Below, one piece after another: positions 7,719 through 14,628 of a stretch of 14,628 nucleotides of DNA. This DNA is from an uncultured Kineosporia sp. GTDB taxonomy: Bacteria; Actinomycetota; Actinomycetes; Actinomycetales; Kineosporiaceae. The stretch covers positions 1 through 14,628 of the forward strand of contig CALMAR010000431.1 in assembly GCA_937859855.1 (NCBI GenBank), written 5' to 3'. Position 1 is the stretch's first letter; each line of letters starts with the position of its first letter. A program made the translations under genes and the position numbers. The notes under the pieces were generated by a model, which was not told where the DNA came from, searched no databases, and was given only the letters and a program-made list of their open reading frames with translations.

Positions 7719-8735
7719 ATGCCCGCAGACACTCCACCGATGCTGGACGAGTCGGCGTCAATCTATGTCGCCGGCCACCGTGGACTGGCCGGTTCCGCGC
7801 TCTGGCGTGCCCTACAGGCGCGCGGACATGGCAACCTGATCGGAGCGACGTCCAACGAGCTGGATCTCCGCGATCGGGACGCGACGTTCGAGTTCGTCGG
7901 TACGCAACGCCCGGACGTCGTCGTGATGGCTGCGGCCAGGGTCGGCGGCATCGTCGCGAACGACTCCTATCCGGCACAGTTCCTGTCAGACAATCTGCGG
8001 ATCCAGGTCAACCTGATGGACGCCGCCCGGGAGTACGGCGTCGGACGCCTGCTCTTCCTCGGGTCCTCCTGCATCTACCCCAAGCTGGCCGACCAACCCA
8101 TCCGCGAATCCGCCCTGCTGACAGGCGCTCTGGAACCCACGAACGACGCCTATGCGATCGCCAAGATTGCCGGGATCATGCAGGTGCAGGCGGTCCGCAA
8201 GCAGTACGGGCTGCGCTACATCAGCGCGATGCCGACGAATCTGTACGGTCCGGGCGACAACTTCGACCCGCACAGCTCGCACGTCCTGCCCGCCTTGATC
8301 CGCCGGTTCCACGAGGCAAGGCTGACCGACGCCGAGCAGGTCACGATCTGGGGTTCCGGGACGCCGCGGCGCGAGTTCCTGCACGCGGACGACCTGGCGG
8401 AGGCACTGGTATACCTGCTGGAGCATTACGACTCGGCCCAGCCGATCAACGTCGGCACCGGCACCGACATCAGCATTCGGGAGCTGGCCGAGATCGTGGC
8501 CGGCGTGGTCGGCTGGCAGGGCGAGCTGGTGTTCGACACCCGCAGGCCCGACGGCACACCGCGCAAGCTGCTGGACGTCTCCCGCTTGCGCGACCTGGGC
8601 TGGACGGCCCGGATCCGGTTGCACGAGGGGATCGCCAGCACGTACGCCTGGTTCACCACGCATGCCGGTGAAATTCGTGGTCACGACCACGCCTTGGATG
8701 TGCGGGCAGATGCACAGCTGACAGGAGCGTCGTGA
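7719..8735 (+). CDS. fcl: GDP-L-fucose synthase
   Basis: A 338-residue epimerase/reductase that turns GDP-4-keto-6-deoxy-D-mannose into GDP-L-fucose with NADPH. It shows the nucleotide-binding loop VAGHRGLAGSAL (17-28), AAARVGGIVAN (71-81), catalytic SSCIYPK (116-122) with the conserved Cys118, YAIAK (145-149), MPTNLYGPGDNF (171-182), the SSHVLPALIRRF segment with the conserved His188, and WGSGTPRREFLHADDLA. These match WcaG/Fcl closely. Start: ATG 7719 is chosen because family homology begins soon after it and a TANNNT box lies seven bases upstream. An in-frame GTG at 7674 would add 15 unconserved residues. The C-terminus has about 20 extra residues. The stop overlaps the next start by four bases. 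With gmd it completes the GDP-fucose pathway. Confidence 0.96.
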   Translation: MPADTPPMLDESASIYVAGHRGLAGSALWRALQARGHGNLIGATSNELDLRDRDATFEFVGTQRPDVVVMAAARVGGIVANDSYPAQFLSDNLRIQVNLMDAAREYGVGRLLFLGSSCIYPKLADQPIRESALLTGALEPTNDAYAIAKIAGIMQVQAVRKQYGLRYISAMPTNLYGPGDNFDPHSSHVLPALIRRFHEARLTDAEQVTIWGSGTPRREFLHADDLAEALVYLLEHYDSAQPINVGTGTDISIRELAEIVAGVVGWQGELVFDTRRPDGTPRKLLDVSRLRDLGWTARIRLHEGIASTYAWFTTHAGEIRGHDHALDVRADAQLTGAS

Positions 8736-10273
8736 CCCTTCGCGAATACCTGCGCCTTCTTCGCCGGCAGTGGTGGGTGGTGGTGCTGCTCGGTGCGCTG
8801 GCGACCGGTGCCGCAGCGCTGTACTCGCTCACGGCCAGCCCCGTCTACACCGCCAAGACCCAGTTGTTCATCTCGGTCAGCTCCAGCGATAACAACCCCA
8901 ACGACCTGTCCTCCGGCTCCACCTTCACCCAGCAACGGGTGAAGTCCTACGCCGACATCGTCACCAGCAAGCTCGTCATGCAGCAGGTGATCAACCAGGT
9001 CCACCTGCCCTACACCACGGACCAGCTGGCCGGCAGAGTCACCGCCGATTCGCCACAGGACACGGTCCTGTTGAACGTCAGCGTCAGCGACTCCGACCCG
9101 CAGCGGGCCGCCGACATCGCCGACGCGGTAATCCGGATCTTCCCGCAGTTCGTCGACCAGATCGAGACGCCGCACAACCGCACGACGTCCCCGGTCAAGG
9201 TCTCGGTCACGCAGCCGCCGGGGGTGCCGGTGTCGCCGGAGTCGCCGCGCGTCCCGCTGAACCTGGTGCTCGGTCTCCTGGTGGGCCTGGGCCTCGGGCT
9301 GGTCAGCGCCGTCCTGCGCGACCAGCTCAACACGTCCATCTCCGGGGTCGGGGACATCGAGCAGATCACCGGAGCCGTCCCGCTCGGCGTGGTGCCCTTC
9401 GACCGCTCCACGGTCCAGCAGGCCCTCGTCGACGCCGACGACCAGGGTGGCCGCGCCGAGGCGTTCCGGGCTCTGCGGACGAACCTGCAGTTCACCGACG
9501 TCGATCACCCGCCGCGCCTGATCGTGATCTCCTCGCCGCTGCCCTCGGAGGGCAAGAGCACCACGTCCAGCAACATCGCGCACACGCTCGCCCTGAGCGG
9601 GGCCAAGGTGGTGCTGGTCGAGGGAGACCTGCGGATGCCCACGCTGGGCAAGTACCTGGGCCTGAGCAACGCCGTCGGCCTGACGAACGTGCTCGCCGGC
9701 CAGTACGACGTCCGTGACGTCCTGGTCAGCTACCAGGGCGACAGCCTCGTCATCCTGCCCTCCGGACCCAAGCCGCCGAACCCCTCCGAACTGCTCGGTT
9801 CGGTGCAGATGCGCAACCTGCTGGCACTGCTGCGCGAGCACTTCGACTACGTCGTGATCGATGCACCGCCGCTGTTGCGGGTCACCGACGCTGCGATCCT
9901 CGCCGCGATGGCGGACGGCGCGGTGCTGGTCACCCGGTACGGTTCCACGACGCGCGAGAACCTGGAAGCGGCAACGAAATCGCTGGAGGCGGTGAACGCG
10001 AAGCTGCTCGGGACGGTGCTCAACTTCGCGCCGAGGCGCTCGCGGGGAACCAGCTACGACGGGTACGGGTACGGCTACGGTCCCAAGAAGGCCGTGCCGC
10101 GCCAGCGCATCCGCGGCTCGCGCCGGCCGGCCGCGCCGAACCTTGGCCAGGAATCCGTCCTGGCCACCGCGGCACGCCCGCCGGCCGAGGCGAGGCCGCC
10201 GAGACCGTCGGTGAATCTCCGGCCCTTCGAGGATCGGCGCAGCGGCGCCACCAGCATCCGCCCGGAGGGCTAG
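8732..10273 (+). CDS. Wzz/Wzc-like chain-length regulator and tyrosine autokinase
   Basis: A 513-residue membrane protein combining a Wzz chain-length domain with a cytoplasmic BY-kinase. Helix 1 spans about 14-33, an extracytoplasmic domain follows, and a Pro-rich segment leads into helix 2 (176-195). The kinase has Walker A SPLPSEGKST (268-277), Walker A' VLVEGDLRMP (294-303, with Glu297 where Asp is usual), and Walker B YVVIDAPP (373-380). A tyrosine cluster (YDGYGYGYG, 442-450) is the likely autophosphorylation site. It is followed by a further 63 Arg/Pro-rich residues, whereas most relatives end near the tyrosines. By analogy it cycles phosphorylation to control polymer length with Wzy. 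Start: GTG 8732, AGGAG at 8723-8727, GTGA overlap with fcl, so the two are probably coupled. Family call is firm; regulation is inferred. Confidence 0.94.
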   Translation: MTLREYLRLLRRQWWVVVLLGALATGAAALYSLTASPVYTAKTQLFISVSSSDNNPNDLSSGSTFTQQRVKSYADIVTSKLVMQQVINQVHLPYTTDQLAGRVTADSPQDTVLLNVSVSDSDPQRAADIADAVIRIFPQFVDQIETPHNRTTSPVKVSVTQPPGVPVSPESPRVPLNLVLGLLVGLGLGLVSAVLRDQLNTSISGVGDIEQITGAVPLGVVPFDRSTVQQALVDADDQGGRAEAFRALRTNLQFTDVDHPPRLIVISSPLPSEGKSTTSSNIAHTLALSGAKVVLVEGDLRMPTLGKYLGLSNAVGLTNVLAGQYDVRDVLVSYQGDSLVILPSGPKPPNPSELLGSVQMRNLLALLREHFDYVVIDAPPLLRVTDAAILAAMADGAVLVTRYGSTTRENLEAATKSLEAVNAKLLGTVLNFAPRRSRGTSYDGYGYGYGPKKAVPRQRIRGSRRPAAPNLGQESVLATAARPPAEARPPRPSVNLRPFEDRRSGATSIRPEG

Positions 10274-10357
10274 GACGGTTTCAGGCGTTCTTCGGACGGT
10301 GATTGGACGACTACATGGGATCTTCCTGCCGCCCGCAATTCGGAGGTCAGGCAAGCA

Positions 10358-11149
10358 ATGCACTCATCGGTTCCTGCCGTCGCAGCACGGTGGACGGTGT
10401 TCTGCCTCGTGCTCGCCCTCTGCGCAGTGGCGATCCTCCTCGCCTGGCGCTCGCAGGTGGCCGCACCTGGGACCGCGGCTTCCCGCCCACCGGCGAGCAA
10501 AGGTGCGACACGCCTGCGCGGCAGCCGCGAGCCAACGGTCGCCCTGTTCATAGGCGACAGCTATTCCGCCGGTGCGGCCGGAGTTCTTCCCACCCAGACA
10601 TTTCCCTGCTTGACAGCCGAGAAGCTTGGCTGGGCGTGCAATCTCGACGCACAGGGCGGCACCGGTTATGTCGCCAACGGCCACGAGAACTCTCACGCAT
10701 TCACGCGATACTCCGGCCGCCTGAAGCAGACCCGAGCGCTGTTCACGGCGGACGTCATCATCGTGTCAGGCGGTCGCAACGACATGGGGAAGCCGGCAGA
10801 TGAGCGCAGAGCTTCGCTGGCGTACTTCCGCGCCGTCACCAGGGCCTACCCGCACTCCCGACTGGTGGTGCTCTCCCCGTTCTGGGTCAACGACGGGACG
10901 CCGCCGGCGCAGGTGCAGAGCCTCCGGCAGCGAATCCTCGAATCCAGCAAGGCGGTCGGTGCGACCTACATCGTCACCGACGGCTGGCTACGCCCCAAGG
11001 ACATCGGCAAGGACGGCGTCCACCCGACGGTCGCCGGGCACCGGCACCTGGCGGCCGAGCTGGCCGCCGCCCTGCGCAGGGCGAATCGTCACAATCTCCT
11101 CGGGCACCTGCAAATGGTCACCAAGACTTCAGACAGGGATTCTTCCTGA
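10358..11149 (+). CDS. Membrane-anchored or secreted SGNH hydrolase
   Basis: A 263-residue SGNH/GDSL-type esterase. A hydrophobic helix at 11-30 is a signal anchor or uncleaved signal peptide, followed by a Pro/Ala linker. The four blocks are present: FIGDSYSAG (64-72, nucleophile Ser68), QGGTGY (99-104), GGRND (138-142, Asn141), and DGVHPTVAGH (219-228, Asp219 and His222). Cys84 and Cys94 could form a disulfide outside the membrane. Such enzymes remove or transfer acyl groups; in this locus the likely substrate is an O-acylated polysaccharide, matching the acyltransferase encoded at 1980-2552. Start: ATG 10358 with GGAGG at 10342-10346, a rather long 11-base spacing. It follows the kinase gene after 84 bp with no obvious promoter between. 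Confidence 0.88.
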   Translation: MHSSVPAVAARWTVFCLVLALCAVAILLAWRSQVAAPGTAASRPPASKGATRLRGSREPTVALFIGDSYSAGAAGVLPTQTFPCLTAEKLGWACNLDAQGGTGYVANGHENSHAFTRYSGRLKQTRALFTADVIIVSGGRNDMGKPADERRASLAYFRAVTRAYPHSRLVVLSPFWVNDGTPPAQVQSLRQRILESSKAVGATYIVTDGWLRPKDIGKDGVHPTVAGHRHLAAELAAALRRANRHNLLGHLQMVTKTSDRDSS

Positions 11150-11364
11150 ATGACACCGGTAAAACGAGACGACGAATGGGTCAGCTGACGCCAAATGCCA
11201 CTCGTGTGACCGTTGGGAAATTCCTCGGGTGTTCGGCGGAGAGTAAGCGCAAAACGCCTGATCCGGGCCCGAGAATGCGACAGGACGGAAGTCGGCCTGG
11301 TTAGCATCGTGCTGCGCCAAGGTTGCCGCACCGCTCTCCAGCGTCCTGAAGGGGACATTCATAC
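11150..11364 (+). promoter_or_regulatory. Intergenic region with a perfect palindrome; probable start of a second transcription unit
   Basis: This 215-bp non-coding stretch is the longest plus-strand gap after fcl. It contains a 10-bp perfect palindrome GTCAGCTGAC (11180-11189). A TAGCAT at 11302-11307 fits a TANNNT -10, with a weak GCGACA at 11277-11282 as -35 at 19-base spacing. A ribosome site GAAGGGG (11348-11354) precedes the next ATG. That a promoter lies here is inferred from gap length; the individual boxes are weak. Confidence 0.35.
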
Positions 11365-12222
11365 ATGTGGTACGGAGAAAAGATCTCTGTCGTCCTGATG
11401 ACCTACGCCGAGAAGGATTCGATCCGATCGGTGATCGACGGTTTCTTCGCCACATCGGTGGTGGACGAGGTGATCGTGGTGAACAACAACGCGCAGCCGG
11501 GCACGTCGGCACAGGTGGCCGGCACCGGCGCCCGCGAGGTCTTGGAGACCCGGCAGGGTTACGGCTGGGCGACCCGCCGTGGCCTGCAGGAAGCCACCGG
11601 TGACCTGATCGTGCTGGCCGAGCCCGACGGCACCTTCTCACCGCATGATCTCTTCAAGCTGCTGGCCTACAGCGGCGAGTGCGACGCCGTCTTCGGCACC
11701 CGCACCGCGGAGCACCTGGTCTGGAAGGACGCCAACATGCAGGCGTTCCTGCGCTGGGGCAACAGGGCGGTTGCCAAGCTCGTCTGCCTGCTGTTCAATT
11801 CCGGCCCGCTGAGCGACGTGGGATGCACGTACCGGCTTTTCCGCAGAGAATTCGCGCACACATTGCTGCCCAAACTCACCATCGGCGGCAGCCAGCTCGG
11901 CCCGGAATTGATATTGCGCACGATCACCTCCGGCGGCCGTTTCGTCGAGGTACCGGTGAATTACCTTCCCAGGGTCGGTGAGTCGTCGGTCACCGGGCAA
12001 TTCCACAAGGCCTTCATCCTCGGCCTGCAGATGATCGCACTGATTCTCAAGATTCGTCTCACCACCGCGTTGCGGCGGACCAGGCCGCACCGCTACGACA
12101 TCGAGCGGCATCACCATCACCTGCACCTGATGCGACGTCCCTGGAACGTCGTGGTGGACGTGAGCGCCTCTGAGCGTTCCAGCGACGAGCTGGCCGTCAC
12201 CTCGGCACCGAAGGCCGGCTGA
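11365..12222 (+). CDS. Family 2 glycosyltransferase (dolichol-phosphate mannose synthase-like)
   Basis: A 285-residue GT-A glycosyltransferase of the polyprenyl-phosphate/DPM1-like branch. KISVVLMTYAEKDSI (6-20) opens the fold, VDEVIVVNNNA (33-43) follows, and LAEPDGTFSPHDL (84-96) holds the metal-binding motif, here EPDG rather than the usual DADG. LSDVGCTYRLFRR (149-161) and GPELILRTI (179-187) are also typical. A hydrophobic segment at 216-232 may associate with the membrane. A His cluster (249-252 plus 254) lies near the basic C-terminus. It may make a polyprenyl-phosphate sugar or add one to a lipid-linked glycan for the flippase encoded just after it. Start: ATG 11365 with GAAGGGG ten bases upstream. 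The next coding frame begins almost at its stop. Confidence 0.88.
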   Translation: MWYGEKISVVLMTYAEKDSIRSVIDGFFATSVVDEVIVVNNNAQPGTSAQVAGTGAREVLETRQGYGWATRRGLQEATGDLIVLAEPDGTFSPHDLFKLLAYSGECDAVFGTRTAEHLVWKDANMQAFLRWGNRAVAKLVCLLFNSGPLSDVGCTYRLFRREFAHTLLPKLTIGGSQLGPELILRTITSGGRFVEVPVNYLPRVGESSVTGQFHKAFILGLQMIALILKIRLTTALRRTRPHRYDIERHHHHLHLMRRPWNVVVDVSASERSSDELAVTSAPKAG

Positions 12223-12223
12223 A

Positions 12224-13567
12224 CTGAGCACCCACCTCACCGCCGGCATCGCGACCGACCAGCTCGCGATCGTCCCGGCCACGCCGACAGCGGCCACCCA
12301 GGAGACCCCGGCAGCCCCCGGACGCGCGGGCAGCCGCGCGCACGTCCGCGAGGCAGCCGTGCTGCTGGGGCTGACCAGCGTGGCGAACGTCTTCCTCTAC
12401 CTGTTCATGACGGTCACGGCCAGGAACCTGCCGCCGGCCACGTACAGCCTCTTCGCCTCGTCCTTCGGCTTCGTCGTCCTGCTCGGGATGGCCTACACCG
12501 CGGTGCAGACCTCCGTGGCCGCCCATCTGGCCGGCATGGCCGCGAGCAGGCGCACCGGCTACCTCCAGCGGCTGGCGCGACGGATCGGCGTCCAGACCCT
12601 GTGCCTGCTGGCGGGGTCGCTGGCGGCCGCCCCGCTGGTCAGCTCGTTCACGCACTCCCCCGGCACCGGGCCCGCGATCAGCCTGGCCTTCGTCGTGGCG
12701 GCACAGCTGCCGTGGAGCGCCTACCTGGGCTTCCTGCAGGGAAGCGGCAGGATCACAGCGCTCGGCACGATGACCGCCGTCCAGGCCGCCTGCCGGCTGG
12801 CGACCGTGGCCGTCCTGCTGTTCTCCTCCGACGTGACGCTGCTGATCAGCGCCGTCGGCGTGTCCATCGTCCTCGCCCTGCTCGTCGGGCTGGCCTACTC
12901 CCGCATCGTGGGGCACCCGGAACGGCGCTTCGCCTGCGAACAGGTGCCGTCCGGATCGGGACCCCTGCCGTTCCGCTTCAGCCTGCTGACCGCCGTCACC
13001 CTCGGCTTTCCGACCGTCGGCGACGTCATCCTGGTGCGGCACACCTACGACCCGCACTCGGCCGGTCTGTACGCCGGGGTGGCGCTGATCGGGCGGACCA
13101 TCCTCTTCCCGGCACTGGCGATCGGCACCGCGATGTTCCCCCGGTTCGTCGGCCAGCGACCCTCGAGGAGGCTGCTGGCCGAGAGCGCGCTGGCGGCGGG
13201 GCTGGTGGCCGGCGTGCCCTGCCTGGTGGTGGCGGCCGAACCGGCATGGGCGCTGCAGTTGCTGGTCGGTCCCGGGTACCAGCGCGCCGCCGGCCTGCTC
13301 ACCTGGTACGTGCTCGGGTGCCTGGCCTACGGCGTCGCCGCGCTGTTCGCCTACTACCTGCTGGCACGCGGACGGCGGGTCGCCGTGACCTGCGGGATGG
13401 GATCGAACCTGGCCGGCCAGCTCGCCCTGCCCTTCGTCGTCGGACACGACGCGGTGGCCCTGGTCGCCGTCGGGTCGTTGCTGGCGGCGGCATTCCTGGC
13501 CAGCATGGCGGTCATGGCCTGGCGTGACGGCGAGATCCTGCAGCCCGATCCCGCGTCCCTCGCGTGA
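12224..13567 (+). CDS. Second MATE/Wzx-like polysaccharide flippase, probable CTG start
   Basis: A polytopic protein of the polysaccharide-exporter superfamily with about twelve hydrophobic helices; AARNLPP-like TVTARNLPPATYSLFASSFG after helix 1 and LLVGPGYQRAAGLL late in the protein are typical. The first conventional start is GTG 12359, giving 402 residues, but this would begin inside helix 1. The same frame is open upstream and 41 of the 45 codons in 12224-12358 end in G or C, which is a coding signature. No ATG, GTG or TTG occurs there. CTG at 12224, one base after the previous stop and nine bases after GAAGG (12210-12214), gives MSTHLTA and a 45-residue polar N-terminus (447 residues total). 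It overlaps the next gene by four bases. It probably exports the product of the preceding glycosyltransferase. Product call is good; the start is inferred. Confidence 0.85.
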   Translation: MSTHLTAGIATDQLAIVPATPTAATQETPAAPGRAGSRAHVREAAVLLGLTSVANVFLYLFMTVTARNLPPATYSLFASSFGFVVLLGMAYTAVQTSVAAHLAGMAASRRTGYLQRLARRIGVQTLCLLAGSLAAAPLVSSFTHSPGTGPAISLAFVVAAQLPWSAYLGFLQGSGRITALGTMTAVQAACRLATVAVLLFSSDVTLLISAVGVSIVLALLVGLAYSRIVGHPERRFACEQVPSGSGPLPFRFSLLTAVTLGFPTVGDVILVRHTYDPHSAGLYAGVALIGRTILFPALAIGTAMFPRFVGQRPSRRLLAESALAAGLVAGVPCLVVAAEPAWALQLLVGPGYQRAAGLLTWYVLGCLAYGVAALFAYYLLARGRRVAVTCGMGSNLAGQLALPFVVGHDAVALVAVGSLLAAAFLASMAVMAWRDGEILQPDPASLA

Positions 13568-14628
13568 GCCGGGTCCGCGCGGTTCTGGCACGCCTGCTGC
13601 CGTGGCTGATGCCGCTGATCGCCCTGGCGATGGCGGCCACGGTGCTGGTCCCGGCCGAGATCTGGCGGGCACCCGTGGTGGACGCCACCATCACCGGCTT
13701 CGACCGGACCACGATGGCCTTCGACGACGGCACCGGCGGCCGGGCCACGATCGCCGGCGACGAACGGCAGGTGCGGTTCGACGAGGTGCCGGGCCTGCAG
13801 CAGGGCATCGACCTGACCACGGGCCCGCTCAGCTACGCCACGCACTTCGACCTGACCGTGCCCCGCGCCGACGCCGGGACCAAGCCGTTCGCGCTGCTGC
13901 TCTGGGCGCCCTACCGGGACACCCGGCTGCAGGTGGTCTTCGAGGCGGCGCCCGGACGCCGGGTGCTGGCGCAGCGGATCCGCGAGGGCCGGCTGGTGAG
14001 CAGCCGGCCGCTCGGGGTGTACAGCCTGGGCGCCACCTACCGGGTCAATGCGACCCTGGACCGCAGGACGTCGCAGGCCCGGGTCACGATCGCCACACGC
14101 AGCGAGGACGTGCTGCGCGGGCGGGCGCTCTTCCTGCAGGCCGGCACCAGCCCGTTCGAGTCCCACGTGGTCACCCGCAGGACGGTGCCCGTGGTCGGTG
14201 GGCGCACCTACACGCTCAGCTCGCTGGTGAAGCCGCTGGCCGCGGGTGCCGCCGGGATGAGCCTGCAGTGGCTCGACGCCAACGGTGATCGCCTGTCCCA
14301 GAACAGCTCCTGGAACCGGATCGTGCCCTCCGACCGGGCCTGGGCGGGCCGCGAGCTGACCGCCGTGGCCCCGCCGAAGGCAGCCTCGGTCCGGGCCGAG
14401 GTGGCCACGGCCGACGGAGCGTCCGCGCTGTTCGGCACCGTCCACCTGGTCCGGGGCCCCCCGCCCCGGCGGCCCCAGCGCGCCCCCGCGGGCGCGCCGC
14501 TCAAGCCCGGCCAGTTCGCCAACGGCGAGACGCAGTCGCTGAAGCTCATCTCGTTCAAGGCGTCGGTGACGGGGATGTACAAGGGCACGGACTTCGCGTT
14601 CCGCGACGGCCCCATCCTGTGGGACCTC
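13564..14628 (+). CDS. Membrane-anchored extracytoplasmic protein with beta-sandwich-like regions (partial)
   Basis: An open frame of 355 codons begins at GTG 13564 in a GTGA overlap with the flippase and runs off the window without a stop. A basic N-terminus (SRVRAVLAR) and a hydrophobic helix at about 11-32 indicate an anchor or signal peptide, with the rest outside the cell. Residues 38-200 are beta-rich, reminiscent of concanavalin-like jelly rolls. Residues 205-297, including GGRTYTLSSLVKP and MSLQWLDANGDRL, resemble a family 4/9 carbohydrate-binding module. A Pro/Arg linker (299-313) leads to a third region of unknown type. I do not recognise the full protein. Its position suggests it binds or processes the exported glycan; a polysaccharide-modifying enzyme domain could lie beyond the edge. 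High G/C at third positions supports coding. Confidence 0.75.
   Translation, partial: MSRVRAVLARLLPWLMPLIALAMAATVLVPAEIWRAPVVDATITGFDRTTMAFDDGTGGRATIAGDERQVRFDEVPGLQQGIDLTTGPLSYATHFDLTVPRADAGTKPFALLLWAPYRDTRLQVVFEAAPGRRVLAQRIREGRLVSSRPLGVYSLGATYRVNATLDRRTSQARVTIATRSEDVLRGRALFLQAGTSPFESHVVTRRTVPVVGGRTYTLSSLVKPLAAGAAGMSLQWLDANGDRLSQNSSWNRIVPSDRAWAGRELTAVAPPKAASVRAEVATADGASALFGTVHLVRGPPPRRPQRAPAGAPLKPGQFANGETQSLKLISFKASVTGMYKGTDFAFRDGPILWDL

Noticed and set aside
8681..10363. 560-residue open frame on the minus strand
   Set aside because: It is antisense to the well-supported kinase gene, has no family motif, and its composition (Arg, Gly, His, Asp rich) is typical of a mirror frame in high-GC DNA.
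10303..10803. 166-residue plus-strand open frame overlapping the SGNH gene
   Set aside because: Different frame from the SGNH enzyme, which carries all four catalytic blocks.
12224..12358. A frameshift joining the second GT2 to the flippase
   Set aside because: The GT2 ends with a natural-looking tail and stop, and the upstream flippase frame starts cleanly after that stop, so a CTG start explains the data without an error.
12197..13672. 491-residue open frame on the minus strand
   Set aside because: Antisense to the flippase; low-complexity Gly/Gln/Arg composition and no recognisable domain.
13524..14288. 254-residue plus-strand open frame
   Set aside because: Out of frame with the overlapping GTG 13564 gene, Arg/Gly-rich, no motif; the 13564 frame fits the GTGA overlap pattern.
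13354..14445. 363-residue open frame on the minus strand
   Set aside because: Antisense to the flippase end and the surface protein, whose plus-strand frame has better third-position G/C and a sensible signal anchor.

Overview
This window is part of a surface or exopolysaccharide biosynthesis locus from a high-GC Gram-positive bacterium, most likely an actinobacterium. The evidence is high GC with strong G/C bias at third codon positions, frequent GTG and TTG starts, 4-bp GTGA/TTGA gene overlaps, and a single-chain chain-length/tyrosine-kinase protein without outer-membrane export partners. The sequence alone does not identify the genus. No rRNA, tRNA, CRISPR, transposase or integrase was seen.

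Layout. (1) Positions 1-2552, plus strand: the last codons of an upstream gene, a family 2 glycosyltransferase, a GT4-type glycosyltransferase and a hexapeptide-repeat acyltransferase, all overlapping or tightly packed. (2) Positions 2594-7464, minus strand: a compact operon read gmd (GDP-mannose 4,6-dehydratase), GT4-like glycosyltransferase, Wzx-type flippase, Wzy-type polymerase, with every junction overlapping. It converges on block 1, and the 41-bp gap between them lies within nested inverted repeats. The wzx-wzy part has visibly lower GC than its surroundings. (3) Positions 7465-7718: divergent promoter region. (4) Positions 7719-14628, plus strand: fcl (GDP-L-fucose synthase), a Wzz/Wzc-like tyrosine autokinase, a secreted SGNH hydrolase, then after a 215-bp gap a second family 2 glycosyltransferase, a second MATE/Wzx-like flippase, and a membrane-anchored extracytoplasmic protein that runs off the window.

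How it fits together (inference). Gmd and Fcl convert GDP-mannose to GDP-L-fucose. The glycosyltransferases build a lipid-linked repeat unit, probably containing fucose, and the hexapeptide protein and perhaps the SGNH protein handle acyl decoration. Wzx flips the unit, Wzy polymerises it outside the membrane, and the Wzc-like kinase controls chain length. The 11365-14628 block carries its own glycosyltransferase, flippase and surface protein and may be a second export module. No initiating sugar-phosphate transferase is visible here.

Most notable points: the second flippase appears to begin at a CTG codon 45 codons upstream of the first conventional start; fcl looks leaderless; two gene junctions carry short tandem duplications at the overlapping start codon; and the kinase has a long Arg/Pro-rich tail after its tyrosine cluster. 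I found no wholly unprecedented system; this is a mosaic Wzx/Wzy-type polysaccharide locus with some unusual local features.
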